NCBI GenBank assembly: GCA_964609695.1 | Contig: CAZSSP010000013.1 | Coordinates: forward strand, 1 to 47,358 | Direction of reading: 5' to 3' | Length of the DNA: 47,358 bases | Source of the DNA: JAGNHS01 sp964609695 | GTDB lineage: Bacteria; Bdellovibrionota; UBA2428 | Shown: positions 34,273 to 42,762 of the stretch, piece by piece | How the letters are laid out: every line of letters begins with the position of its first letter | How positions within the stretch are numbered: the first letter of the stretch is position 1 | Notes under the pieces: generated by a model | The model's database searches: none | What the model was told of the DNA's origin: nothing | The model's input: only the letters and a program-made list of their open reading frames with translations | Made by a program: the position numbers and the translations under genes

Positions 34273-34369
34273 TTTTCAGAGAAAGTTGAGAAAGGGTTTA
34301 TTTTCCGATGTGCGTTTAACCTTTTTACGAAGGCTAAGGGTCTACATCAGGAAATAAGGGGGAAGAGCC

Positions 34370-34747
34370 ATGAATGCTCAAAATCTAGCTAAATATAAAA
34401 AGTTACTTTTAGAGAAGCGCGCGCAAATTCTCAACCGCGCTAATTCGAGATTCAAAGAAGCTCTTTCTATCAATCAAGAAGATTTAGTTGACGAGTCTGA
34501 TCATGCGGCTGCTTTAATACAGCAAGGTATGGCCATGGAAGTTCAAGAGCGTGATCGTTTTGTGCTTCGAGAAATTGATCATGCATTATCAAAAATGGAA
34601 GATGGCACTTATGGTATTTGCGAAGAAAGCGAAGAGCCCATCGATGAAGCGCGTTTAGAAGCTCAACCTTGGACTCGCTATAGTGTTGAAGAAGCTGAGA
34701 GAAGAGAACAGCGAGCTAAGAGATACGTCAATCAAAAAGGTTCTTGA
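34370..34747 (+). CDS. DksA/TraR-family protein lacking a zinc finger
   Basis: 125 residues. An N-terminal helical hairpin (about 1-75) includes the tip-like LVDESDHA. The C-terminal block GTYGICEESEEPIDEARLEAQPWTRYSVEEAE aligns with the DksA zinc finger, but only Cys84 remains and the other three metal ligands are Ser, Tyr or absent. Such cysteine-poor DksA paralogues can still bind the RNA polymerase secondary channel and alter transcription during starvation. Strong Shine-Dalgarno (GGGGGAAG). It is transcribed alone between divergent and convergent neighbours. Confidence 0.88.
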   Translation: MNAQNLAKYKKLLLEKRAQILNRANSRFKEALSINQEDLVDESDHAAALIQQGMAMEVQERDRFVLREIDHALSKMEDGTYGICEESEEPIDEARLEAQPWTRYSVEEAERREQRAKRYVNQKGS

Positions 34748-34751
34748 AAAA

Positions 34752-35795
34752 TTACTGAGCAGGCCGATTTTTTAAAAGCTCTAAAACTTTATTAATGGAA
34801 ATGCCTTCGTTCTCCTTTTCAAGTTTCTTAGTATGACTTTTTTCAGCTAAGTTGTTGATGAGTTGGGCTAATCGAATTCCGGCCTTGAAGAGTCTTTCTT
34901 CAATCACGGGTAAAACTTTGGCTACATAACGTTTATCGAGTGTAGGAATTTTAGATTTTTTGTAATTGGATTCATTAATTTTGTGTGTGACTGGATCTAC
35001 ATATTTACAATAGCGACGAAGTTTGGGGTCGGAGACTGGGACTTTGTCTGGATACACAAGGCTATGAAGCGCTTGGGATTCTTCAAACCAGATGTCGGGT
35101 GTGGCTTGAGAGATCTTGCTCAGTTCTTCTGAGCTAAAAGTTTTTTCAAAGTTTTTTTCTAAATATCCTGCGAGATAGGGATATTGAAAATAACCCATCA
35201 GCTTTTTTTCTTTTTTAGCATTTTCAATGACGAGTTCCTTGAGCTCATCGACCATGGAATTGTCCCAAAGACTATGGAGATTTATTTCTTTGGTCTGAGT
35301 GGAGTCATGGGCTTTGAATTTAACGTCACAAAGATTGGCGCCACGATCGAGCCCATTGCCAATGTGCAGGGGTTGGTGAACGTCGCCTACGATGTGCACG
35401 AGATATCGAAAGAGAAGGGCTTTATCGTTGTTGGAAAGGCTATTGTCTAAAAGCAAGTTTGGAACATTTTCAATAATGCTGGCAGCATCCTTAGGGGCTC
35501 GTTTTTCTGGGCTGAGATCTTTGAACTTCATGCCTAGGGGGATTTCCAGATAATGAAAAGTTGCAAAGTCGGCGAAGCGTTCATCAGCACGAACGAGATC
35601 AGGCCAGACAGCGGATACGGCTAAGGGTTCGCTACCCATGAAACTATTTATGAATCCTTTGGCTTTTGTAGTGAGGCGAGTTTCAGCTAAATATCCAACG
35701 GTTGAATGACCCAAGTCTCCCCATGCGTAAATCTTTGCAGGAGTTAAGATTAAAAAACTGAGTGAAAGAATTCGAGTGTTTAGATTCATTTTCAT
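34752..35795 (-). CDS. Secreted S1/P1-type nuclease
   Basis: 347 residues. A signal peptide ends near YA at residue 24, leaving Trp25 as the first mature residue. This matters because S1/P1 nucleases bind zinc through the mature N-terminal Trp. The WGDLGHSTVGYLAETRL opening supplies the N-terminal Trp and His30. HYLEIP, LVHIVGDVHQPLHIG and NLHSLWDNSMV supply further zinc ligands in the expected order. It hydrolyses single-stranded DNA/RNA and 3'-nucleotides and would act in the periplasm or outside, perhaps to scavenge nucleotides. It starts 51 bases from the inverted-repeat element upstream. Confidence 0.92.
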   Translation of the reverse strand: MKMNLNTRILSLSFLILTPAKIYAWGDLGHSTVGYLAETRLTTKAKGFINSFMGSEPLAVSAVWPDLVRADERFADFATFHYLEIPLGMKFKDLSPEKRAPKDAASIIENVPNLLLDNSLSNNDKALLFRYLVHIVGDVHQPLHIGNGLDRGANLCDVKFKAHDSTQTKEINLHSLWDNSMVDELKELVIENAKKEKKLMGYFQYPYLAGYLEKNFEKTFSSEELSKISQATPDIWFEESQALHSLVYPDKVPVSDPKLRRYCKYVDPVTHKINESNYKKSKIPTLDKRYVAKVLPVIEERLFKAGIRLAQLINNLAEKSHTKKLEKENEGISINKVLELLKNRPAQ

Positions 35796-35846
35796 TGCAT
35801 ATCGATCCGCTTAATTTTTGTCTATGCCAAGCCTGCCTTTGTTCAA

Positions 35847-36046
35847 AGAACTATTGTGCGCTAGGAACCGGGCCTGGAATATAAAGAACAAAATTTATTA
35901 ACATCTGTAAATTCAAAGACTAGAGCATCTTGGGGTGAGCGACGAGGCAACGCCTCGAGCTTCAGGGGCCGCCCAAACCGCTCTAGTCTTTGAATTTAAA
36001 GGTGTAGATAGATTTCCAGGCCCGGTTCCTCGCGCACAATAGTTCT
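35847..36046. repeat. 200-bp MITE-like inverted-repeat element
   Basis: The ends form 33-base inverted repeats (35847-35879 and 36014-36046) with one mismatch. An inner, perfect 19-base inverted repeat (35908-35926 and 35980-35998) extends outward with further pairing, and a central CGAGGC-AAC-GCCTCG hairpin sits at 35943-35957. The whole element can fold into one long cruciform or hairpin. There is no coding frame. It lies between two minus-strand genes. A right-end fragment of the same family is at 21-62. Confidence 0.85.
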
Positions 36047-36060
36047 AGTGCGGGAGGGGA

Positions 36061-36864
36061 TTAGTCCAGGGTCCAGGTGGCGCGGGCTTGTGATTTGCGG
36101 ATTTGCTCTTTGGCTTCTTTGAGATAATGCTTCCAAGTTTGTTCCACAATTCTTGCTGCTTCTTTAGGATCGTCAGTCACATGGAGATCGTCGAGATCCT
36201 TTGGATTGATCATTCCATCTTTTACGAGAGTTTCTCGAATGAACTCGAGTAAGGGTTTCCAGTATTTTTTCCCCATGAGAATGACAGGGAAGTCGCTGAC
36301 TTTTTTTGTTTGAATGAGAGTGAGCGCCTCAAACATTTCATCGAGAGTTCCAAGTCCACCCGGACAGATTACAAAAGCGTGCGCATATTTTACGAGCATC
36401 ACTTTTCGTACAAAAAAGAAATTAAACATTTCACTATCGTCGAGATAAGGGTTGAGACTGTCTTCGAAGGGCAATTTTATTCCTAAACCTATCGAATTAG
36501 CGCCGGCATCCTGTGCTCCGCGGTTGGCGGCCTCCATAACACCGGGTCCGCCCCCAGTAATAATGGTAAAACCCTTTTTTCCGAGTTCAAAACCAACTTT
36601 TCTTGCCATGTTGTAATAGGGTGAATCTCTTTTGATACGGGCACTTCCGAAGATAGAAACACCTTTTGAAACTCCATAAAGTTTGTCTAAGCCCTTGATA
36701 AATTCAGAGAGAATTCTAAAAACGCGCCAAGTTTCTTGTTCGAGCGAATCTTCGCCGGAAAGGAAGCGAAACTCCTCTAATTTGGGTTTTTCAGAGGAGC
36801 GAAAATTTTTTTTTGATTTTTTTTGCATAGAGCTAAGTTTATCAAATGACAATTTTTTTACCAC
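36061..36864 (-). CDS. LOG-family (TIGR00730-type) Rossmann-fold protein
   Basis: 267 residues. TGGGPGVMEAANRGA (about 98-112) and CPGGLGTLDEMFEALT (about 162-177) are the nucleotide-binding and catalytic PGGxGTxxE motifs of the LOG/lysine-decarboxylase-like family. Members hydrolyse the N-glycosidic bond of purine nucleotides such as AMP (for example PpnN) or release cytokinins. The basic N-terminus (MVKKLSFDKLSSMQKKSKK) is not a signal peptide. It is followed at once by the repeat element and is divergent from the sigma54-type activator gene. Confidence 0.88.
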   Translation of the reverse strand: MVKKLSFDKLSSMQKKSKKNFRSSEKPKLEEFRFLSGEDSLEQETWRVFRILSEFIKGLDKLYGVSKGVSIFGSARIKRDSPYYNMARKVGFELGKKGFTIITGGGPGVMEAANRGAQDAGANSIGLGIKLPFEDSLNPYLDDSEMFNFFFVRKVMLVKYAHAFVICPGGLGTLDEMFEALTLIQTKKVSDFPVILMGKKYWKPLLEFIRETLVKDGMINPKDLDDLHVTDDPKEAARIVEQTWKHYLKEAKEQIRKSQARATWTLD

Positions 36865-37036
36865 AATTAACCTATTTTCTTGGCACCACTGTCAAAATAC
36901 TTGAGACTCAAGAATTGACGCCTGAGAGTTTTGACTTTTTAATCGATAGTAGGGGATATCGTTTTCGGGGATCGATTAACTAAGTTAATCAAGTAAAACG
37001 CCGGTCTCAAGAACATCCATGGGGGGGGAACTAGGG

Positions 37037-38932
37037 ATGGCACACGGACACGTGAGTATTGTCTTGGGGGTTCAATCGGGTTTAGGTCCGATTGTTCACA
37101 TCTTCGAGAGTGTCAAAAAAGGCATAGGTCTTAATCAGAACCTTAACTTTGCGACAAAAAACCGAAGCAGTGATTTTGACATCCACAACATTTTGGCACA
37201 GTTGCTCCAGATGGATCAATTGTTGCGACGTGAAGAAATCGACGTCAGTTGGTCGCTTTTGGGTTCTAATCCAAGAGTGGAACTACCGTTGCTTTTTTCA
37301 TGTTTAGGAATCAGTCAGGAGACTGGGAACATTATGGGGCTTGAAAGTATTCAAGACACGCCTACTGATGCTCTCGTCTACGTGCCTGTGGACGTGCTGC
37401 AGTCACGTCAAATAGAGCAGCTGGCTCGTTTGACTATGATTTGTCCGCGCACACGACACGTGACCTTTGCAGCGACTCCACGATGGAATCATATGCAATT
37501 GATGGCTCTTAAAGAAACTTGGGAGTGGGTCGATCCAAAATCCGCTCAAAGTGTGACTAAATTTGCTGACGATATCATTCGAGCTAATGGTGGTATCACT
37601 CAGAAAGATCTCGATAAAGTGCAAACCTTGATGTCGAATGGATCTTCAGCATCATCGACGACCTCAATAAAAGAAAAGTCTGTAGAGCCTAATATCATTA
37701 TGCACTCGCCTAAGATGAAAGAGCTCATTCATTTGGTAGACGCTGTTGCTGATTCTGATAGCACCATTTTAGTTTATGGTGAATCAGGAACGGGTAAGGA
37801 GCTTATCGCTGAAAGAATTCATGCTCGTTCTAATCGTAATGGTCATCCACTTGTGGCTGTAAATTGCGGTGCTATTCCTTCAGAGCTTCTTGAAAGTGAA
37901 TTGTTCGGTCACGTTAAAGGCGCATTTACTGGTGCCATTTCGAATCGTGAAGGACGTTTTCAAGTGGCAGAGGGTGGAACTCTTTTTCTCGACGAAATCG
38001 GGGAAATGGGGACATCTCTTCAGGTAAAACTTTTGCGTGTACTTCAAACACGTAAATTTGAACCAGTAGGTTCGACTCAAGCTATCAATGCGAATGTGAG
38101 AATCATCGCGGCGACAAATCGTGATCTTGAAGAAATGGTTCGTCAGGGCCAATTTCGCGAAGATCTTTTTTATCGTCTCAATGTGATTCCAGTTCACATT
38201 CCATCTCTTCGAGAAAAGAAAGAAGATATTCCTTATCTCGTAGAGTATTTCGTGCGGAAGTTTAATTCCGAAAAGAAAAGACGGGTAACCGGCGTAACAC
38301 GCGCCGCTCTTAGGGCTATGGTCGCCTACGACTGGCCAGGCAACATACGCGAATTAGAAAATCTAATTGAACGTATGGTGATCTTAAAGAGCTCAGGCAT
38401 GATAGATGCGCTGGATTTTCCGGAAAAATATCGAAGGCAGACTTTGTCTGAGATCGAATACGAGGATCTGATGAATCCTCAAAGAAAAGAACAAGCGTTG
38501 CATCAAGTTCAAACTAAAGCCACAGGGGGGGATATGGCTATGGACGATAATAACACGACTTTTAATTACAATTCTTCGTTGTTCCAAAAGAAGAACATCG
38601 AGCAAAGTGCTTCAAACATTGAAGGCACTGCTTCGATTTCTGCTAACAACGCAAGCACCATTGGTGGTGAAGATATGGTTCGCATCGAAGACGCTATTCG
38701 TATGCTTTCAGACCGTCTTCATTTTCCTGTTGAAGGTTTAGATTTTAATTCTGTGGTCGATCAATTTGAAAATATTTTGATCCTTCACGCTCTTGAGCGT
38801 ACGGGTTGGAATCGTAATCGCGCTGCAGGTCTTTTGCGTTTGAACCGCACAACATTGGTTGAAAAGCTTAAGAAGAAGCAATTGATTCCTCCAATGCATG
38901 CGCAAGAGGGAATGACTAGCGGTAACGCGTAG
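37037..38932 (+). CDS. Sigma54-dependent AAA+ transcriptional activator with atypical N-domain
   Basis: About 631 residues. The central AAA+ domain (about 215-450) has Walker A GESGTGKE, the sigma54-contact loop GAFTGA, Walker B GGTLFLDEIGEM and the R-finger region. The C-terminal Fis-type helix-turn-helix is ILHALERTGWNRNRAAGLLRLNRTTL. The 190-residue N-terminal domain (from HVSIVLGVQSGLGP) has no recognisable phospho-acceptor set, so its input signal is unknown; it may be a degenerate receiver. A low-complexity insert (about 475-550) separates AAA+ from the helix-turn-helix. I start at ATG 37037 because an 8-G tract gives its Shine-Dalgarno; ATG 37019 lies at that tract. Confidence 0.9.
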   Translation: MAHGHVSIVLGVQSGLGPIVHIFESVKKGIGLNQNLNFATKNRSSDFDIHNILAQLLQMDQLLRREEIDVSWSLLGSNPRVELPLLFSCLGISQETGNIMGLESIQDTPTDALVYVPVDVLQSRQIEQLARLTMICPRTRHVTFAATPRWNHMQLMALKETWEWVDPKSAQSVTKFADDIIRANGGITQKDLDKVQTLMSNGSSASSTTSIKEKSVEPNIIMHSPKMKELIHLVDAVADSDSTILVYGESGTGKELIAERIHARSNRNGHPLVAVNCGAIPSELLESELFGHVKGAFTGAISNREGRFQVAEGGTLFLDEIGEMGTSLQVKLLRVLQTRKFEPVGSTQAINANVRIIAATNRDLEEMVRQGQFREDLFYRLNVIPVHIPSLREKKEDIPYLVEYFVRKFNSEKKRRVTGVTRAALRAMVAYDWPGNIRELENLIERMVILKSSGMIDALDFPEKYRRQTLSEIEYEDLMNPQRKEQALHQVQTKATGGDMAMDDNNTTFNYNSSLFQKKNIEQSASNIEGTASISANNASTIGGEDMVRIEDAIRMLSDRLHFPVEGLDFNSVVDQFENILILHALERTGWNRNRAAGLLRLNRTTLVEKLKKKQLIPPMHAQEGMTSGNA

Positions 38933-38975
38933 TCATTGGGGCTGAAGGCCCTAATAAATGTTGGCTCCTATGGAA

Positions 38976-39019
38976 AAGGGTTTCCAGGCAAGTTGCGCTT
39001 GGAAACCCTTAGTTTTTTT
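38976..39019 (+). terminator. Strong rho-independent terminator
   Basis: AAGGGTTTCCA (38976-38986) pairs perfectly with TGGAAACCCTT (39000-39010) around a 13-base loop, followed by AGTTTTTTTA. It ends the activator transcript. An A-run on the other side could let it also act on the convergent 39032 gene. Confidence 0.88.
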
Positions 39020-39031
39020 ATTCTAATTTAA

Positions 39032-39568
39032 TTAATTATTATCTAAAGTTTTGGCTTCGAAACGGACAAAAGCGCCGCCGTCTTGCCATTCTTCAAAGTT
39101 AATTTGAAACGTTATATCCCAAATATAAGTGAAAAATTTTCCAGTAGCACCTTCTCCAGAGGCATCAACAAGCTCTAAGGCGGCTAGTAAGTTTCTTCCT
39201 CGCGCTCCGGCTACGGCGCGCTCTTCGTGTTCACCCACAAAACATCGACGAACTGACGACATTGAGGCGTGACTGCGACAGGTGACTTTGCCAAAACTGA
39301 GCGTTGCTTTGAGACCTCTAGGCGATTTATCGGCATTCTCAGATAAACATTTTTTGGGGAGTTGCGTTCCGTTAAAGGCCGCTTCTATACATTGCTTTTG
39401 TAACGCGTTTTGATAAATGCCAGGAAAAGCCTGACCTAAATGGTAAAGTAAATAAAATGCATGATCTCGATTGCCAACAATGGTTTTAGATGGGTTGTCT
39501 TCTGCACCTATGCTTTGAGATATGTTTAAAATTGAAAACGCAAAAATAGAAAAAAGAAATTTGTTCAT
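39032..39568 (-). CDS. Secreted protein of unknown function
   Basis: 178 residues with a signal peptide (about 1-22, cleavage after GA). Four cysteines (in KQCIEA, KKCLSE, VTCRSH and RRCFVG) suggest two disulfides. The C-terminal half has beta-type stretches (KFFTYIWDITFQINFEEW) and a motif VAGARGRNLLAALELV. Good Shine-Dalgarno (GGGAGG, 5 bases before the ATG). It is the last of a set of exported minus-strand genes between 39 and 42 kb. No family was recognised. Confidence 0.72.
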   Translation of the reverse strand: MNKFLFSIFAFSILNISQSIGAEDNPSKTIVGNRDHAFYLLYHLGQAFPGIYQNALQKQCIEAAFNGTQLPKKCLSENADKSPRGLKATLSFGKVTCRSHASMSSVRRCFVGEHEERAVAGARGRNLLAALELVDASGEGATGKFFTYIWDITFQINFEEWQDGGAFVRFEAKTLDNN

Positions 39569-39607
39569 GAGTCCCTCCCGACCTGCGTTTAATTTAGATG
39601 GAGCTTT

Positions 39608-40720
39608 TTATGAGTCAATGTCGGCGGGGATTAATTCAGTGTCGCAGTGTAGAAGGCTTGGTGCGCTGAGGCGATGCCCGATTTCATTGGGCTTAAGTTT
39701 AACCTGAAAAAGCAAGAAGTAATTAGGAAAAGGGATTTTTGTAAATTCCATAGTGGCCAAATAGGAATCTGTAAGTTGAAAAATGTCTGCTATCTCGACT
39801 TTCATTCTCTGAAAGAGTTCATGAAGAAAATAAATTCGGTCTCTGAGTGAACGATTGCGAAGTTCATTCTGCCATATTCGAGATCGGGTTTGTCTAAAAA
39901 AATTATCCGAGTCTGTTAAAATCAAAAAACGATTTGGGCTACTAAACGAATCTTCGAGGTCGACAAGGCCATTTTTTTGCGCGCGATTAATGTCAAGAGT
40001 CTTAATGTTAAGAAGTGCTTGACCATGTTCGGCAAAAGAAGCCGCATAGAGTTCTGCAAACAATTTTCGGAATAATTGCAATACGTGATTAGCTAGATCG
40101 TAACTATTCATGAGCTCGTTGTTTTGCGCGAGGCCGTCTAAAGTTTTTAAATGGCGGGATCTCTCTTCTTTCGCAATCGTTAGATTGGCAATGAGATCTT
40201 CATGATCCTCGGGTTTGCCGGGAGCATTTGAAAATAAATTAAAATTCCTATTGTATTCGTGTTCTGCCAGATTCAAATTTTGTCGAGCTTTAACAATCTT
40301 AACGTAACTTTGATAGCTTCTGGAAACTTCAAAGCCATTATTGAGAATTTCCGAATCAAAGAGCGCTTGTCCCAGAGCCGTTAGGTTGAGTATCATTTCT
40401 GGACTTAAAGCCTTTTCGGAATTGGGAATTCTGATTTTTTTATCTACGGTGACCGTTAATTCACCAGGCTTCCATTGAACCAATCTTGGGTTATTTTCAA
40501 TTTTTAAATAAAGATTGTTTTTAAGTTTAAAAGGTTCGGAAAGAAATAAGATATGTTCCAATTGTCGTTGTAGTTTATGGGCTGTCGTCTTTTTAATCTC
40601 GTAAGAGTGGAAGAGAATGTCGATAAAGGGTCTTGGGTGAGCGCAGATGACCCTGGGGGCTGTGCAAAGTACAATCAAGGCGCATAAGTAGCGCAATAAG
40701 GGGGGCTTCCTTAAAGTCAC
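39608..40720 (-). CDS. Secreted protein of unknown function
   Basis: 370 residues. Signal peptide about 1-27 (RYLCALIVLCTAPRVICA). The mature part is mostly helical, with long amphipathic stretches (RSYQSYVKIVKARQNLNLAE, TIAKEERSRHLKTLDGLAQ, LFRKLFAELYAASFAEHG) and a final LLHCDTELIPADIDS. The helix-rich make-up suggests a scaffold or binding protein rather than an enzyme. It is 39 bases upstream of the 39032-39568 gene on the same strand and may be cotranscribed with it. No family was recognised. Confidence 0.7.
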   Translation of the reverse strand: MTLRKPPLLRYLCALIVLCTAPRVICAHPRPFIDILFHSYEIKKTTAHKLQRQLEHILFLSEPFKLKNNLYLKIENNPRLVQWKPGELTVTVDKKIRIPNSEKALSPEMILNLTALGQALFDSEILNNGFEVSRSYQSYVKIVKARQNLNLAEHEYNRNFNLFSNAPGKPEDHEDLIANLTIAKEERSRHLKTLDGLAQNNELMNSYDLANHVLQLFRKLFAELYAASFAEHGQALLNIKTLDINRAQKNGLVDLEDSFSSPNRFLILTDSDNFFRQTRSRIWQNELRNRSLRDRIYFLHELFQRMKVEIADIFQLTDSYLATMEFTKIPFPNYFLLFQVKLKPNEIGHRLSAPSLLHCDTELIPADIDS

Positions 40721-40782
40721 CTGGAATCTTTAGCACCCGAGCTTTAATATCATCCCCTTAATAAGCCTTAATTATTAAAAGC

Positions 40783-41682
40783 TTAAAGCAGCGCTATATC
40801 GCAGGCTTCTGTGGGGTTGATGGCTAAATTAATCTCGATTTCTTCTTCGGGGCTGATGGGGCGAGTTTTCATGTCTTTTAATAAGAAAAAATTATGATGA
40901 GATAATTCACTACGTTTGAGGCCTGAATATCTTAAGGCGATGTTGACGTTGGGCCAGCGATTCTTTTGAATTTCTACCAAGAGTCCTTGGGAGATGTGCT
41001 TGATATAGGCGTAGCTATCGTCGGAGAATTCAAAATAGTGCAAATCATTCCATTTTAGAGATTGCTTTTGAGCTTTAAGGGGTTTGGTATTTAAATTGTC
41101 GAGTAAGTTCATGAGAACCCATAGTTTAGCCTCTGGAGCCATGAGCTTAGCTGTGGGTCCATATTGATAGGCAATGGTGTGAATGTTTTCTAATTTCGGT
41201 AGTGCTGAAATGATATTTCTATCTAAAAGATATTTTAAACCTTCTATAAATTGTTCAGGCGAATGACCTCTGGATGTGACGATGTTTAAAGTTTCTAAGA
41301 CTTTTGGGTTTTTTAAAGCACTATAGAATCTTCGAAAAGCAGGGCCTCTAAAGTTTTCATCATCTATATTAGTTTTTTGTAGAGCTTCTAAAAAATAATT
41401 TTTATCGAGTGCATCCGTGAATCTATAAGATCCGGCGTGAGGATTGTCGGGGTCTCTACGGATTTCGTAGCCTGGATAGGCTTCAGAAATTCTATCGCGG
41501 TGAAGGGCCAATTCGGCTGAGCTGATAATTAACTCTTCAGTATGAGAGTTAGAAATAGGAAAAAGAACAACTGGAGCCTCTAAGTGGGCAATGTGCAAAT
41601 CCCAATCCATGGCGAGGACAATATGATTGTCGCTTTGCGCATAACTATTATTAAAACTTAGTAAACTCATAAAGAAAGTCAT
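40783..41682 (-). CDS. Exported protein with HAD-like motifs
   Basis: About 299 residues. Starting at ATG 41682 gives a short hydrophobic signal (FFMSLLSFNNSYA) before the mature start; a TTG at 41757 would overlap the divergent gene and is less likely. VLAMDWDLHI (early in the mature chain) looks like the HAD D-x-D nucleophile block, and LNIVTSRGHSPEQFIEGL like HAD motif II. The lysine and second acidic motifs are not obvious. It may be a periplasmic phosphatase or a relative without activity. Divergent from the YunG-like gene with about 64 bases between starts. Confidence 0.55.
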   Translation of the reverse strand: MTFFMSLLSFNNSYAQSDNHIVLAMDWDLHIAHLEAPVVLFPISNSHTEELIISSAELALHRDRISEAYPGYEIRRDPDNPHAGSYRFTDALDKNYFLEALQKTNIDDENFRGPAFRRFYSALKNPKVLETLNIVTSRGHSPEQFIEGLKYLLDRNIISALPKLENIHTIAYQYGPTAKLMAPEAKLWVLMNLLDNLNTKPLKAQKQSLKWNDLHYFEFSDDSYAYIKHISQGLLVEIQKNRWPNVNIALRYSGLKRSELSHHNFFLLKDMKTRPISPEEEIEINLAINPTEACDIALL

Positions 41683-41746
41683 TAAGCATTTGCACACGAG
41701 ATTTCTCGTGTATATAGATAAAACTCTTTTCACAAGGAATATTTGT

Positions 41747-42757
41747 ATGAACTTCAAAAAGATAATTATTATTCTCTCCGTTATTATAAATTTTAAATCT
41801 TATGCCGTGCTCCCGATGCCCGATCCTGATGCACCTAATTTTTGTTCTTTCTATTTAGAAGCAGAAACTAGAGAGCTAACAGACGCTGATGCCCCTTTAA
41901 TTGAAAGTTTGAAAGCTCAGGTCGAGAGTGTTTGGAATAAATTTAAAGAGCTTCATAAGGGCCCGGTGGCTTTTGTTGGTCTTGATCCTGTTTTTAGAGA
42001 TGAAGTTAATCAACTTAGTATTAAGTTAATTGAATTGGTGAACGTGTTTGGTTTTGATAAAGTGTCTGAGTTGGATTTGCACGGAGCCACTCTTGCTCAA
42101 ATTTCGAACTATGCGGGTTTTCTCCCCACTAAAGATGATCTTATAAAGCTCCAAAAAGATTTTTTTTCAGGTGCCCAAAAGGCTCTTGATCCAAGTATGA
42201 GTGCAGTCAAAGCTCATAAAATATTGGCTGAGGGGCTTTGGCGAATGGGAGCTCAATTGCAGCAACTTCCTACTCTCTATAATGAAGTTTATCCTGAAAA
42301 TTCTTTTGAAAGAGACTATGAGTATGAGCAAAAAATTATGGGACAACTCATTGCTAAAATGCGATTGAGTGCGGTTAAGGAAAATCAGTTGAGTAGTATT
42401 TTTAATAAAATTTGGAGCGCAGAAACTTCGGCTTCTCCTTCAGATTGGACTGCGGAAAACCCATCTTGGGGTCAATGTGCTGTTACGGCATTGTTAGTGC
42501 AAGATATTTTGGGTGGTGAGATTGTTTGGGCTGAAGCAGAATTAGCGGATGGCCGTAAAATTTCCCATTATAAAAATCTCGTGGATGGACGAGAGATTGA
42601 TTTTACAAATCAACAATTCCCGCCTGAAACAACAATTCCCGTAGGCGTTCCAAAAACTAAAACTTACTCTAGCACACGTGACTATGTTCTATCTTATGAG
42701 CCCACGCGAAAGCGTTATGAGCTTTTAAAATCACGCCTTATGGAAACATTAAATTAG
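41747..42757 (+). CDS. Exported YunG-like papain-fold protein
   Basis: 336 residues from ATG 41747, chosen for AAGGA 8 bases upstream. Signal peptide about 1-20. A helical domain (about 40-220) precedes a C-terminal domain with SWGQCAVTALLVQDILGGEI (Cys244), KISHYKNLVDGREIDFT (His274, Asp284) and NQQFP. This Cys-His-Asp order and the GGE and DxT blocks match the YunG family, a papain-like fold of unknown substrate. Here it has an unusual exported form with an extra N-terminal domain, which suggests an amidase, peptidase or transglutaminase acting outside the cytoplasm. Its stop is 5 bases from the convergent M28 peptidase gene. Confidence 0.72.
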   Translation: MNFKKIIIILSVIINFKSYAVLPMPDPDAPNFCSFYLEAETRELTDADAPLIESLKAQVESVWNKFKELHKGPVAFVGLDPVFRDEVNQLSIKLIELVNVFGFDKVSELDLHGATLAQISNYAGFLPTKDDLIKLQKDFFSGAQKALDPSMSAVKAHKILAEGLWRMGAQLQQLPTLYNEVYPENSFERDYEYEQKIMGQLIAKMRLSAVKENQLSSIFNKIWSAETSASPSDWTAENPSWGQCAVTALLVQDILGGEIVWAEAELADGRKISHYKNLVDGREIDFTNQQFPPETTIPVGVPKTKTYSSTRDYVLSYEPTRKRYELLKSRLMETLN

Positions 42758-42762
42758 CTTAA

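Noticed and set aside
36880..36900. Sigma54 promoter (TTGGCAC-like) between the LOG gene and the activator
   Set aside because: The GG element is present, but the -12 GC element is missing at the required spacing.
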